Source: Terrimesophilobacter sp036833635
GTDB lineage: Bacteria; Actinomycetota; Actinomycetes; Actinomycetales; Microbacteriaceae
Direction: 5' to 3'
Length of the DNA: 26,831 nucleotides
Assembly (NCBI GenBank): GCA_036833635.1
Contig: DAITPJ010000020.1
Location: forward strand, 1 to 26,831
The translations under genes and the position numbers were made by a program. Positions 6,332 through 13,102 of this stretch are shown in pieces. The notes under the pieces were generated by a model. It had not been told where the DNA came from and ran no database searches. It saw nothing but the letters and a program-made list of their open reading frames with translations. The first letter of the stretch is position 1, and every line of letters starts with the position of its first letter.

Positions 6332-7846
6332 CTACGCGCGGGAAATCCGCTCAGCCAGCGCGAGGAGCGTGCGCACGGCCACGGCGGTCGGTCCCTTCCC
6401 GGTGTAGCCGTACCCTGAGCCGTCGTTGTTCGCCGGGCCTGCGATGTCGAGGTGGGCCCACGGGATGCGTGAGCCATCCGCGGCCTTGCCCACGAACTCC
6501 TGGAGGAAAACTCCTGCGATGAGCATTCCGGCAGCGGTGCTGCCGATCTTGACATTCGCGATGTCGGCGACATCCGAGTTGAGCAAGGCCCTGAGCTCCG
6601 AGGGGAGCGGCATGGGCCAGAGCGTCTCACCGACCTGCTTCGAGACGTCAACGAGTTCCCCCACGAGGGTCTCGTCGCCCATCGTGCCGACGTAGCGATC
6701 GCCAAGTGCGACACGGGCAGCACCCGTGAGCGTGGCGACGTCGATGATGGCGTCCGGATGCTCCTCGCTCGCTGCGGAGAGCCCGTCGGCGAGAACAAGC
6801 CGGCCCTCGGCATCCGTGTTGAGCACCTCGACGGTCTTGCCGCCACGAATGGTGAGCACGTCGTTCGGCCGGATGGCGGACCCTGAAGGAAGGTTCTCGG
6901 CGATGCACAGCCACGCCGTGACACGGAGGGGGAGGGCGAGCCGAGCGGCCGCGAGTGCGACCGCGAGCACTGTCGCCGCGCCCGTCATGTCGTATTTCAT
7001 TCCGACCATGGACGCGGGCGGCTTGAGCGAGAGGCCACCGGAGTCGAACGTGATGCCCTTGCCGACGAGGGCAAGGTGGCGCTGGGCTGCACCGTCCTTC
7101 GATGCTTGCGGCGCGTACTCGACCTTGACGAGCCGAGGGCCCCGCGTCGATCCCTGGCCGACCCCGAGGATCCCGCCGAAGCCGCCAGCGGTGAGCTCCG
7201 CGTCGCCGAGCACGGTGACCGTGACGGGGGCATCGGCCGCGAGTTCCTGTGCTGCGGCGGCGAAGGTCTCAGGGTAGAGATGCGAGGGAGGCGTATTCAC
7301 GAGATCGCGAACCGCGTGAACGGCGCCGGCCACGATCCCGGCACGGGCGACCGGATCCCCAGCGACATCGACGGCGGAGACGACGGTGATGTCGGCCGCA
7401 GGGAGCTTCGACTTCTCCGGCTGCACGGAGCGGAACTTCGTGAAGGCGTACGAGCCGATCGCCGCGCCTTCGAGTACCGCGAGGACGTCCTCCTCTGATG
7501 CCGTGGGGAGCGCGATCGCCAGCCTCGCGATGCCGGCCAGTTGGCGTGCAGCGGACCCCGCTGCGCGACGCAGGAGGTTGGGGGTGAGGGGGCCGGATCC
7601 GAGCCCGATGAGTGCGATGCTCTTCGCCGCACCTGCGCCGGTGAGCCGCCGGAGCTCGTCCTCGGCGCCCGTGACCCCGAGAGCGCCGAGTGCGTCGCGC
7701 ACCATCGCGAGTTCGGAGTCGGCCGTGCCGCCGCTCGGGTCGTGGAGGGTCGGGGCGGATTCGCTCGAGCTCACCCCGAGAACCAGCACGTCGGCGGGGA
7801 GGGAGAGGGCGGAATCACTCGAGATTCGCAAGGAGGCAACAGTCAT
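6332..7846 (-). CDS. pepA: Leucyl aminopeptidase (M17 family)
   Basis: Cytosolic two-metal aminopeptidase that removes N-terminal residues from peptides; members form hexamers. The 504-residue length is normal for the family. The metal and active-site motifs are present: GKGITFDSGGLSLKP (K263, D268), KYDMTGAATVL, and the family signature NTDAEGRL (343-350) with D345, E347 and the active-site R349. The N-terminal 170 residues form the less conserved macro-like domain. The ATG at 7844-7846 lies 6 nt after a TAGCAT -10, so translation is probably leaderless. It is divergent from the PAC2 gene and upstream of lpdA-sucB on the same strand; pepA also lies close to the E2 gene in M. tuberculosis (from memory). 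Confidence 0.95.
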   Translation of the reverse strand: MTVASLRISSDSALSLPADVLVLGVSSSESAPTLHDPSGGTADSELAMVRDALGALGVTGAEDELRRLTGAGAAKSIALIGLGSGPLTPNLLRRAAGSAARQLAGIARLAIALPTASEEDVLAVLEGAAIGSYAFTKFRSVQPEKSKLPAADITVVSAVDVAGDPVARAGIVAGAVHAVRDLVNTPPSHLYPETFAAAAQELAADAPVTVTVLGDAELTAGGFGGILGVGQGSTRGPRLVKVEYAPQASKDGAAQRHLALVGKGITFDSGGLSLKPPASMVGMKYDMTGAATVLAVALAAARLALPLRVTAWLCIAENLPSGSAIRPNDVLTIRGGKTVEVLNTDAEGRLVLADGLSAASEEHPDAIIDVATLTGAARVALGDRYVGTMGDETLVGELVDVSKQVGETLWPMPLPSELRALLNSDVADIANVKIGSTAAGMLIAGVFLQEFVGKAADGSRIPWAHLDIAGPANNDGSGYGYTGKGPTAVAVRTLLALAERISRA

Positions 7847-7852
7847 GCGGCC

Positions 7853-7858
7853 ATGCTA
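7853..7858 (-). promoter_or_regulatory. -10 element of a leaderless pepA transcript
   Basis: The minus strand reads TAGCAT, then 6 nt, then the pepA ATG. There is no ribosome binding site in the gap and no clear -35. Confidence 0.5.
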
Positions 7859-7957
7859 GCCGCCGCCGGATGCCGGCTCGTCCCCGCCGACTGCTGCTGT
7901 TCGCTCAGGGCATGACCGCGCGCGGCACGGGAGTCTGCGGGCTGGTTTGCCCGCGGT

Positions 7958-7963
7958 TAGAGT
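7958..7963 (+). promoter_or_regulatory. -10 element before the PAC2 gene
   Basis: TAGAGT, then 6 nt, then ATG at 7970. The gap contains TGAGGA, which is too close to the start to be a good ribosome binding site, so a leaderless start is favoured but not proved. Confidence 0.42.
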
Positions 7964-7969
7964 TGAGGA

Positions 7970-8926
7970 ATGGAAGACGGGGTCGGCCTCTACACGCTCG
8001 ATGCGGACGTCGCGAACGTGCCGTTGGGGCTCCCGCTGGTCGCCGGCCTGACGGGCTTCGTCGATGCTGGTGGGGCTGTCAGCCAGTTCACCGAGTACCT
8101 TCTCGGATCCCTCGAGACTCGGGTCATCGCGACGTTCGACAACGATGCGCTCCTCGACTACCGTGCACGGCGCCCGACGATCTACTTCGACCAGGACCAC
8201 CTCGAGAATTACCATCCACCCCTGCTCGCGCTCCATCTCGCACAGGATGAGATCGGGCAGCAGTTCCTTCTTCTCGCCGGATACGAGCCGGACTTCCAGT
8301 GGGAGCGCTTCACGGCGGCCGTGCTCGAGCTCGTCGCCCTGTTCGAGGCGAAGACGACGACCTGGGTCCACGCGATCCCGATGCCGGTCCCGCATACCCG
8401 GCCGATCGGCGTGACGGTGAGCGGCAACCGCGACGAGCTCATCGAGACGTTCTCCGTCTGGAAGCCGCACACACAGGTGCTTGCCAATGCGCTTCACCTT
8501 GTGGAGTATCGCCTCCAGGAACTCGACCACCCGATCGCCGGGTTCGTGCTCCTCATACCCCACTACCTCTCCGACACCGAATTCCCGGATGCCGCCATCA
8601 AGTCGCTCGAGTCGATCAGTTCCGCCACGGGGCTCATCTTCGCCACTGAGGACCTCAAGGAGCAGAGCCGGGACTTCCTCTCGAAGATCGACAGCCAGGT
8701 CGAGAACAAGCACGAGCTCGCGCGACTCGTCGAGACCCTCGAGGAGCGGCACGACTCCTATATGGCGGGGAACCCGCTCCGCTCTCCCTTGACCGACGAG
8801 GACGGGGAGTTGCCGACCGCGGACGAGATCGCGGCCGAGCTCGAGATCTTCCTCGCACTGCGCCATCCAGGTGATGACGACAAGGGATCCGGGTCGCGCG
8901 AGGGCGGCGACGACCGGAATAGCTGA
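7970..8926 (+). CDS. PAC2 family protein
   Basis: A 318-residue protein of the PAC2 family, named after a eukaryotic proteasome-assembly chaperone. Bacterial members occur widely in actinobacteria and their function is not settled. Recognisable parts are the N-terminal VAGLTGFVDAGGAVSQFTEYLL, RVIATFDNDALLDYRARRP, LLAGYEPDFQWERF, and the later GFVLLIPHYLSDTEFPDAAI. The C-terminal 100 residues are charged, probably helical, and end in a disordered Asp/Gly/Ser-rich tail. No membrane segment or signal peptide is visible, so it should be cytoplasmic. It is divergent from pepA and 250 bp upstream of sigA on the same strand. I can identify the family but not the reaction or partner; no proteasome gene is in the window. 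Confidence 0.87.
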   Translation: MEDGVGLYTLDADVANVPLGLPLVAGLTGFVDAGGAVSQFTEYLLGSLETRVIATFDNDALLDYRARRPTIYFDQDHLENYHPPLLALHLAQDEIGQQFLLLAGYEPDFQWERFTAAVLELVALFEAKTTTWVHAIPMPVPHTRPIGVTVSGNRDELIETFSVWKPHTQVLANALHLVEYRLQELDHPIAGFVLLIPHYLSDTEFPDAAIKSLESISSATGLIFATEDLKEQSRDFLSKIDSQVENKHELARLVETLEERHDSYMAGNPLRSPLTDEDGELPTADEIAAELEIFLALRHPGDDDKGSGSREGGDDRNS

Positions 8927-9054
8927 GCCGCCCGCGCGGTTGTCCCCTCTAGCGCACGGCGCTCGCTTCGAGCGGCCAGCAGGACAAGGGCCGCGTCATG
9001 AGGCGCAGGGTTTCCGTGCAATAATTGACCACGGACCCGTTCAGGTCGTCATGT

Positions 9055-9082
9055 TGTCGTGATACGCGAGTATCGCGCGACA
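9055..9082. repeat. Inverted repeat upstream of sigA
   Basis: GATAC (9061-9065) and GTATC (9070-9074) flank a GCGA loop. Outer arms TGTCG (9055-9059) and CGACA (9078-9082) also pair, with a small asymmetric bulge between the two stems. It lies just before TTGACA at 9088, so it could be an operator for sigA control or the 3' hairpin of the PAC2 transcript. No U-tract follows. Confidence 0.5.
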
Positions 9083-9087
9083 GGGAC

Positions 9088-9093
9088 TTGACA
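9088..9093 (+). promoter_or_regulatory. Possible sigA -35 element
   Basis: A perfect TTGACA stands 84 bp before the sigA start. No good -10 lies 16-18 bp downstream (the sequence there is CGAAAT), so the promoter assignment is tentative. Confidence 0.3.
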
Positions 9094-9176
9094 TGGGTCC
9101 TAGTACTGCCCGAAATCCCCCAGGATCAGCGTTTTCTACGGGCGGTGCGCTAGCAGAGCTGACGAAAGGTGACCCC

Positions 9177-10928
9177 ATGGCAGCCAGAACCAAGGCCACC
9201 CCCGCCCCGGAGAAGACCGCCCCGAAGAAGTCCGCCGCCGCGGCGACCACCGACACGAAATCGGCCGGGAAGAGATCGGCCGTGAAGAAGCCCACGCCCG
9301 CGACGGCCCCATCGAAGGCGACGACCTCGAAGGCCGCGACGACCAAGCCGGCGACGCCCACGAAGGCTGCGCCGACCAAGAAGGCTGCCGCCCCGAAGGC
9401 TGCCGCCCCGAAGAAGGCTGCCGTCACGAAGGCTGCACCGACGAAGGCTGCACCGACGAAGGCTGCGCCCACGAAGAAGGCCGCTGCAGCGAAGAGCACG
9501 GCGGCGACGGGGTCGCCCGCGAAGAGCGCAACGAAGGCTGCGCCCGCGAAGGCTGCGCCCGCGAAGTCGGCGACAACGAAATCGGCGACAACGAAATCGG
9601 CGACAACGAAGGCGGCGCAGCCGAAGGGCCCGGCCACGAAGGGGACCTCCGCGAAGCCCGCGAAGGGCAAGGCCTCGACGAAGGCGAAGTCCGGCGCAGA
9701 GGATCTCGACGACGAAATCGACGACACGGACGTCGACATCGACGTCGATCCCGCGTCGCTCGCCTCGGAGGAGGACGTCGTCGTGGAGGACATCGACCCG
9801 GATGCCGAGGGCGACGACGAGGCCGACGAGGCCGAGGAGGAGGCCACCGACGGCAAGGCCAGGCCCGCCGGGGCCAAGACCGACACGGGTGATTCGGCAG
9901 AGGATTCCGACGAGGAATCAGAGGGAACCGTCGAGGCGCTGCCCACGGGGGCGCTCGTGCTCTCACTCGTCGACGACGAGGATGAGGTACCCGTCTATTC
10001 CGCCGCGATCACCGGCGCCACGGCCGACCCCGTCAAGGACTACCTCAAGCAGATCGGCAAGGTCGCACTGCTCAACGCCGCAGAAGAGGTCGAGCTCGCG
10101 ATGCGCATCGAGGCAGGGCTTTTCGCCGAGGACAAGCTCGCCAGCGAGAAAGGCAAGTTCAGCAAGGAGCTCGAGCGCGAGCTGCGCTGGGTCGCCAAGG
10201 ACGGCCAGCGCGCCAAGTCCCACCTCCTCGGAGCCAACCTCCGTCTCGTCGTGAGTCTCGCCAAGCGCTACACGGGTCGCGGCATGCAGTTCCTCGACCT
10301 CATCCAGGAGGGAAACCTGGGCCTCATCCGTGCCGTCGAGAAGTTCGACTACACGAAGGGCTTCAAGTTCTCGACCTACGCGACGTGGTGGATCCGGCAG
10401 GCCATCACCCGCGCCATGGCCGACCAGGCCCGCACGATCCGCATCCCCGTGCACATGGTCGAGGTCATCAACAAACTCGCCCGCGTCCAGCGCCAGATGC
10501 TCCAGGACCTCGGCCGTGAGCCAACCCCGGAGGAGCTGAGCCGCGAACTCGACATGACGCCGGAGAAGGTCGTCGAGGTGCAGAAGTACGGCCGCGAGCC
10601 GATCTCCCTCCACACCCCGCTCGGCGAGGACGGTGACAGCGAGTTCGGCGACCTCATCGAGGATACAGAGGCGGTCGTCCCCGCGGATGCCGTGGGATTC
10701 ACGATGCTGCAGAAGCAGCTCGAGAGCCTGCTCGACTCGCTCTCCGAGCGTGAGGCGGGCGTCATCCGAATGCGGTTCGGCCTCGGCGACGGCATGCCGA
10801 AGACCCTCGACCAGATCGGCGACACCTTCGGGGTGACGCGTGAGCGCATCCGCCAGATCGAATCGAAGACGATGGCGAAGCTGCGCCACCCGTCCCGCTC
10901 CCAGTCGCTGCGCGACTACCTCGAGTAG
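9177..10928 (+). CDS. sigA: Primary RNA polymerase sigma factor
   Basis: Housekeeping sigma factor of the sigma-70 family. With the ATG at 9177 (AAAGGTG site 7 nt upstream) it has 583 residues. Residues 1-170 are almost only Ala, Lys, Thr and Pro; residues about 175-260 are strongly acidic; region 1.2 starts near 283 (DPVKDYLKQIGKVALL); region 2 covers about 350-420 (NLRLVVSLAKRYTGRGMQFLDLIQEGNLGL and FSTYATWWIRQAITRA); region 3 follows; region 4 is near 531-583 (TLDQIGDTFGVTRERIRQIESK, -35 recognition helix). Conserved region 2.4 residues and the C-terminal SLRDYLE end identify the primary factor. Long Ala/Lys-rich N-termini are usual in actinobacterial SigA/HrdB. The CofE-like gene follows after 3 bp. 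An in-frame start at 9093 overlaps the possible promoter and was not used. Confidence 0.95.
   Translation: MAARTKATPAPEKTAPKKSAAAATTDTKSAGKRSAVKKPTPATAPSKATTSKAATTKPATPTKAAPTKKAAAPKAAAPKKAAVTKAAPTKAAPTKAAPTKKAAAAKSTAATGSPAKSATKAAPAKAAPAKSATTKSATTKSATTKAAQPKGPATKGTSAKPAKGKASTKAKSGAEDLDDEIDDTDVDIDVDPASLASEEDVVVEDIDPDAEGDDEADEAEEEATDGKARPAGAKTDTGDSAEDSDEESEGTVEALPTGALVLSLVDDEDEVPVYSAAITGATADPVKDYLKQIGKVALLNAAEEVELAMRIEAGLFAEDKLASEKGKFSKELERELRWVAKDGQRAKSHLLGANLRLVVSLAKRYTGRGMQFLDLIQEGNLGLIRAVEKFDYTKGFKFSTYATWWIRQAITRAMADQARTIRIPVHMVEVINKLARVQRQMLQDLGREPTPEELSRELDMTPEKVVEVQKYGREPISLHTPLGEDGDSEFGDLIEDTEAVVPADAVGFTMLQKQLESLLDSLSEREAGVIRMRFGLGDGMPKTLDQIGDTFGVTRERIRQIESKTMAKLRHPSRSQSLRDYLE
9426..9470 (+). 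repeat. Three tandem 15-bp units in sigA
   Basis: ACGAAGGCTGCACCG occurs twice in a row, then once with two changes. Each unit encodes TKAAP in the basic N-terminal extension. It is coding low-complexity sequence, prone to length change. Confidence 0.85.
9567..9611 (+). repeat. Second set of 15-bp tandem units in sigA
   Basis: TCGGCGACAACGAAA is repeated twice exactly and a third time with one change at the last base. It encodes repeats of SATTK. The near identity at the DNA level suggests recent duplication inside the N-terminal extension. Confidence 0.85.
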
Positions 10929-10931
10929 ACC

Positions 10932-11630
10932 ATGACGGCGGAGCCCAACGCTGGCAAGGCGCTCGAGGTCGAGGTCGACGGAACACGATTCCTTCGCCTC
11001 CCGATCCGCACGCGGCTCGTGGGGCCGGATGACGACATCACCGAGTTCGTCGTGTCAGCGGCGAGCGAGGCGCTCGCCCCTGGCGACGTTCTTTTCGTGA
11101 CGGAGAAGATCGTCGCCATCACCCAGGGCCGCGCCTTTCCGGTGTCGTCGATCACGCCGCGTCCACTTGCCGTTCGGCTTTCGAAGTACGTGACGAAGAC
11201 GCCGGGCGGGATCGGCCTCGGCATGCCGGAGACGATGGAGATGGCGCTGCGGGAGTGCGGAACCCCGCGCATCCTGCTGGCGGCGGGCGTCGCCGCCGTC
11301 ACGAAGCTCTTCGGCCGCAAGGGAGCGTTCTACGTCGTGGCCGGGCCGAAGGCCCGAGGCATCGACGGGCCAACGAGCGGGACCATTCCGCCCTACAACT
11401 CCCAGGTCGTGCTTGCCCCTGAGCGGCCAGGTGACGTCGCGCGCGGGCTCAAGGCCGCCCTGCGCGACGACATCGATGTGCTCGTCGTCGACATCAACGA
11501 CTTCGGCGGGAATGTGCTCGGCTCGACGCTCGACATGAGGCAGAACCGCCTCATGGAGCGCGTCCTCGCCGACAATCCGCTGGGACAGGGGCACCAGAGC
11601 ACGCCGCTCGGCATCATCCGCCGCGCCTGA
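10932..11630 (+). CDS. CofE-like F420-0:glutamate ligase family protein
   Basis: A 232-residue protein resembling the ligase family of CofE/FbiB, which adds glutamate to coenzyme F420-0 using GTP. Visible family features are FVVSAASEALAPGDVLFVTEKIVAITQGR (residues about 37-68, matching the conserved VxxK segment), a middle GGIGLGMPETMEMAL, and DIDVLVVDINDFGGNVLG (about 178-195) with acidic residues where metal is bound. No other F420 biosynthesis gene is present in the window, so true F420 ligase activity is not shown; a ligase on another acceptor is equally possible. It starts 3 bp after sigA and is probably co-transcribed with it. It converges on the ATP-grasp gene with 6 bp between them. 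Family confidence is good; substrate is unknown. Confidence 0.75.
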   Translation: MTAEPNAGKALEVEVDGTRFLRLPIRTRLVGPDDDITEFVVSAASEALAPGDVLFVTEKIVAITQGRAFPVSSITPRPLAVRLSKYVTKTPGGIGLGMPETMEMALRECGTPRILLAAGVAAVTKLFGRKGAFYVVAGPKARGIDGPTSGTIPPYNSQVVLAPERPGDVARGLKAALRDDIDVLVVDINDFGGNVLGSTLDMRQNRLMERVLADNPLGQGHQSTPLGIIRRA

Positions 11631-11636
11631 CCGGCG

Positions 11637-12662
11637 TCAGAACCCGATGACGTCCCGGTAGAGCGGGAGGAGACCGGTCCTCGTGCCCGTGAGGCTCGGC
11701 TTCGCCTGGAACACCCCCGTGTTGTAGTTGCCCTCGATGACGACGGGGCGGTCGGGCGAGATGGCGATGTCCCAGCCGACGTAGGGGATCTGCGGCACGA
11801 TGCGAGCGATCTCATCGACGAGATCGAGCACCTCGGAGTAGAGCGGCACCGTGAATCCCGGGATACGGATGCCGGAGATCGGGTGGATCTCGTAGGCGTC
11901 GCCTGCCACGTCGAACGCTGCATGGAGCGCGACGCCGTCCTCGTCGAGCATGGTGTACATGCCGCCGTGCGCGAAGTTGTCGATGACGTCCCCGTTTCCC
12001 ATCTTGAGCACACGCGCAAGGATGTGCACTTCGCTTCCATCGAAGTAGGAGACGATGCGGAGCGAGTTGACGCTCGAGGGGTTGAGGGCGGCCATCTGCG
12101 GATGCTGCGGGATGACCTGCTCGACGAGGAACTGCCCGTTCTCGAGGAGTTCGTCGCGGAACGCGGCGAAGTCGGCAATCCCCGCGGCCTCGCGGCGCTC
12201 GATGCCCTGCCCGCCGTCGCGGTCGAGAACCTTGACGATGACCGAACGATGGCGCTCGACGAACGCGGCGAGTTCCTCGACGGAAGCGGTGCGTACATCG
12301 AGCGTCTCGCGCCCGATGTACTTGGCGAAGAGCTGCACGAACTCCGACTTGTCGGCGAAGTGGTGCCGGAACGGCTTCTGATTGACGAGCTGAGCGATGT
12401 GATTCGACTTGGGGTGGGTCATGTAGGTCACCCGATCACGGTGCTTCAGCAGGTGGAAATCCCAGTCCTGGTAGTCGGTGAACCCGGTTTCGTGCACGGC
12501 GGCCGACCAGATCATGTCGAGCGCGATGAGCCACCGTGGCTTCCAGGTCGTCGAACTCAGGCGACCCGCGATACGGAAGAGGTTCTTCCAGTCGACGTTC
12601 GACGCGCGCCAGAAGAAGTACTTGATGCGTCGCGTGAGCCCGAGCGAGCGGCGCTCCGCCAC
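11637..12662 (-). CDS. Sugar-transfer-associated ATP-grasp protein
   Basis: A 341-residue ATP-grasp protein of the type called sugar-transfer-associated ATP-grasp. ATP-grasp enzymes join a carboxylate to an amine, thiol or similar group through an acyl phosphate. Seen motifs are VIVKVLDRDGGQGIERRE (ATP lysine and small loop), FLVEQVIPQHPQMAALNPSSVNSLRI (family-specific NPSSVNSLR), and VGWDIAISPDRPVVIEGNYNTG near the C-terminus (metal-binding D, E and N). The N-terminal 110 residues are Trp/Lys/His-rich with no signal peptide. The GTG start at 12660-12662 abuts the TAA of the upstream zinc-ribbon gene with no gap, suggesting translational coupling. It converges on the CofE-like ligase gene. 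Substrates are unknown; homologues often lie in surface-polysaccharide loci. Confidence 0.8.
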   Translation of the reverse strand: MAERRSLGLTRRIKYFFWRASNVDWKNLFRIAGRLSSTTWKPRWLIALDMIWSAAVHETGFTDYQDWDFHLLKHRDRVTYMTHPKSNHIAQLVNQKPFRHHFADKSEFVQLFAKYIGRETLDVRTASVEELAAFVERHRSVIVKVLDRDGGQGIERREAAGIADFAAFRDELLENGQFLVEQVIPQHPQMAALNPSSVNSLRIVSYFDGSEVHILARVLKMGNGDVIDNFAHGGMYTMLDEDGVALHAAFDVAGDAYEIHPISGIRIPGFTVPLYSEVLDLVDEIARIVPQIPYVGWDIAISPDRPVVIEGNYNTGVFQAKPSLTGTRTGLLPLYRDVIGF

Positions 12663-12890
12663 TTAGCGATCCTCGTGAAGCCTGCTCGACTCGTCGTGCC
12701 AGTCCGTGGCGATCGCGGACAGCTTCTCCTGGTGGCGGCGACCGTGGTGGGCGCAGAAGAGCAGTTCGCTCTCGCCGATCATGACCCGGATGTAGGCCTG
12801 CGCGCCGCAACTGTCGCAGCGGTCGAGGGCGGTGAGCTGATAGGAGTCGAGCTCGACCGTTGCCGTGTTGCCGGCGGTGACCTGAGACAT
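12663..12890 (-). CDS. Small zinc-ribbon protein (DUF7455-like)
   Basis: A 75-residue protein with DRCDSCGAQAYIRV (C25, C28) and LLFCAHHGRRH (C46, H48, H49), a compact putative zinc-binding knuckle. The length and motif fit the small DUF7455-type proteins that actinobacteria carry near sigA and parE; no function is known to me. The ATG at 12888-12890 has a strong AAGGGGAG site upstream, which rules out the longer in-frame start near 13100. Its stop codon directly touches the GTG of the ATP-grasp gene, so the two form an operon. It is divergent from parE across 212 bp. Confidence 0.8.
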   Translation of the reverse strand: MSQVTAGNTATVELDSYQLTALDRCDSCGAQAYIRVMIGESELLFCAHHGRRHQEKLSAIATDWHDESSRLHEDR

Positions 12891-13054
12891 CTGGGAACTC
12901 CCCTTCGCTTGGTGCGTACACCTATCCAAACACGGACGCACGAGAATCGATGCCTGGACCGGGGGGTATTTCGCTGTGCGCGTAGCGCCAGGTGCATCAG
13001 GGGGTGTCGGAGGCGGGTCGGGTCGCTGCGCATCGTTAGTGTTGAAAGCGGCCC

Positions 13055-13077
13055 TGCCGTGGGCACCGCACACGGCA
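13055..13077. repeat. Inverted repeat in parE leader
   Basis: TGCCGTG and CACGGCA, 7-bp arms, are separated by 9 nt. It lies about 25 bp before the parE start, upstream of its ribosome binding site, and downstream of a weak TAGTGT at 13037-13042. Possible operator or leader hairpin. The remaining 150 bp between this gene pair show no other clear structure. Confidence 0.35.
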
Positions 13078-13102
13078 CGGGCGACACATCCGGAGGTCAT
13101 CA

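Noticed and set aside
4388..6418. Long open frame of 676 codons on the plus strand opposite lpdA and sucB
   Set aside because: It is antisense to two clear enzymes, has no recognisable motif, and is the stop-free frame expected opposite high-GC coding sequence.
9093..9176. Earlier sigA start at 9093
   Set aside because: It overlaps TTGACA and lacks a ribosome binding site; the ATG at 9177 has AAAGGTG at proper spacing.
9426..9611. Short repeats considered as a CRISPR array
   Set aside because: Units are 15 bp, in frame, without spacers, and encode the Ala/Lys-rich tail of sigA.
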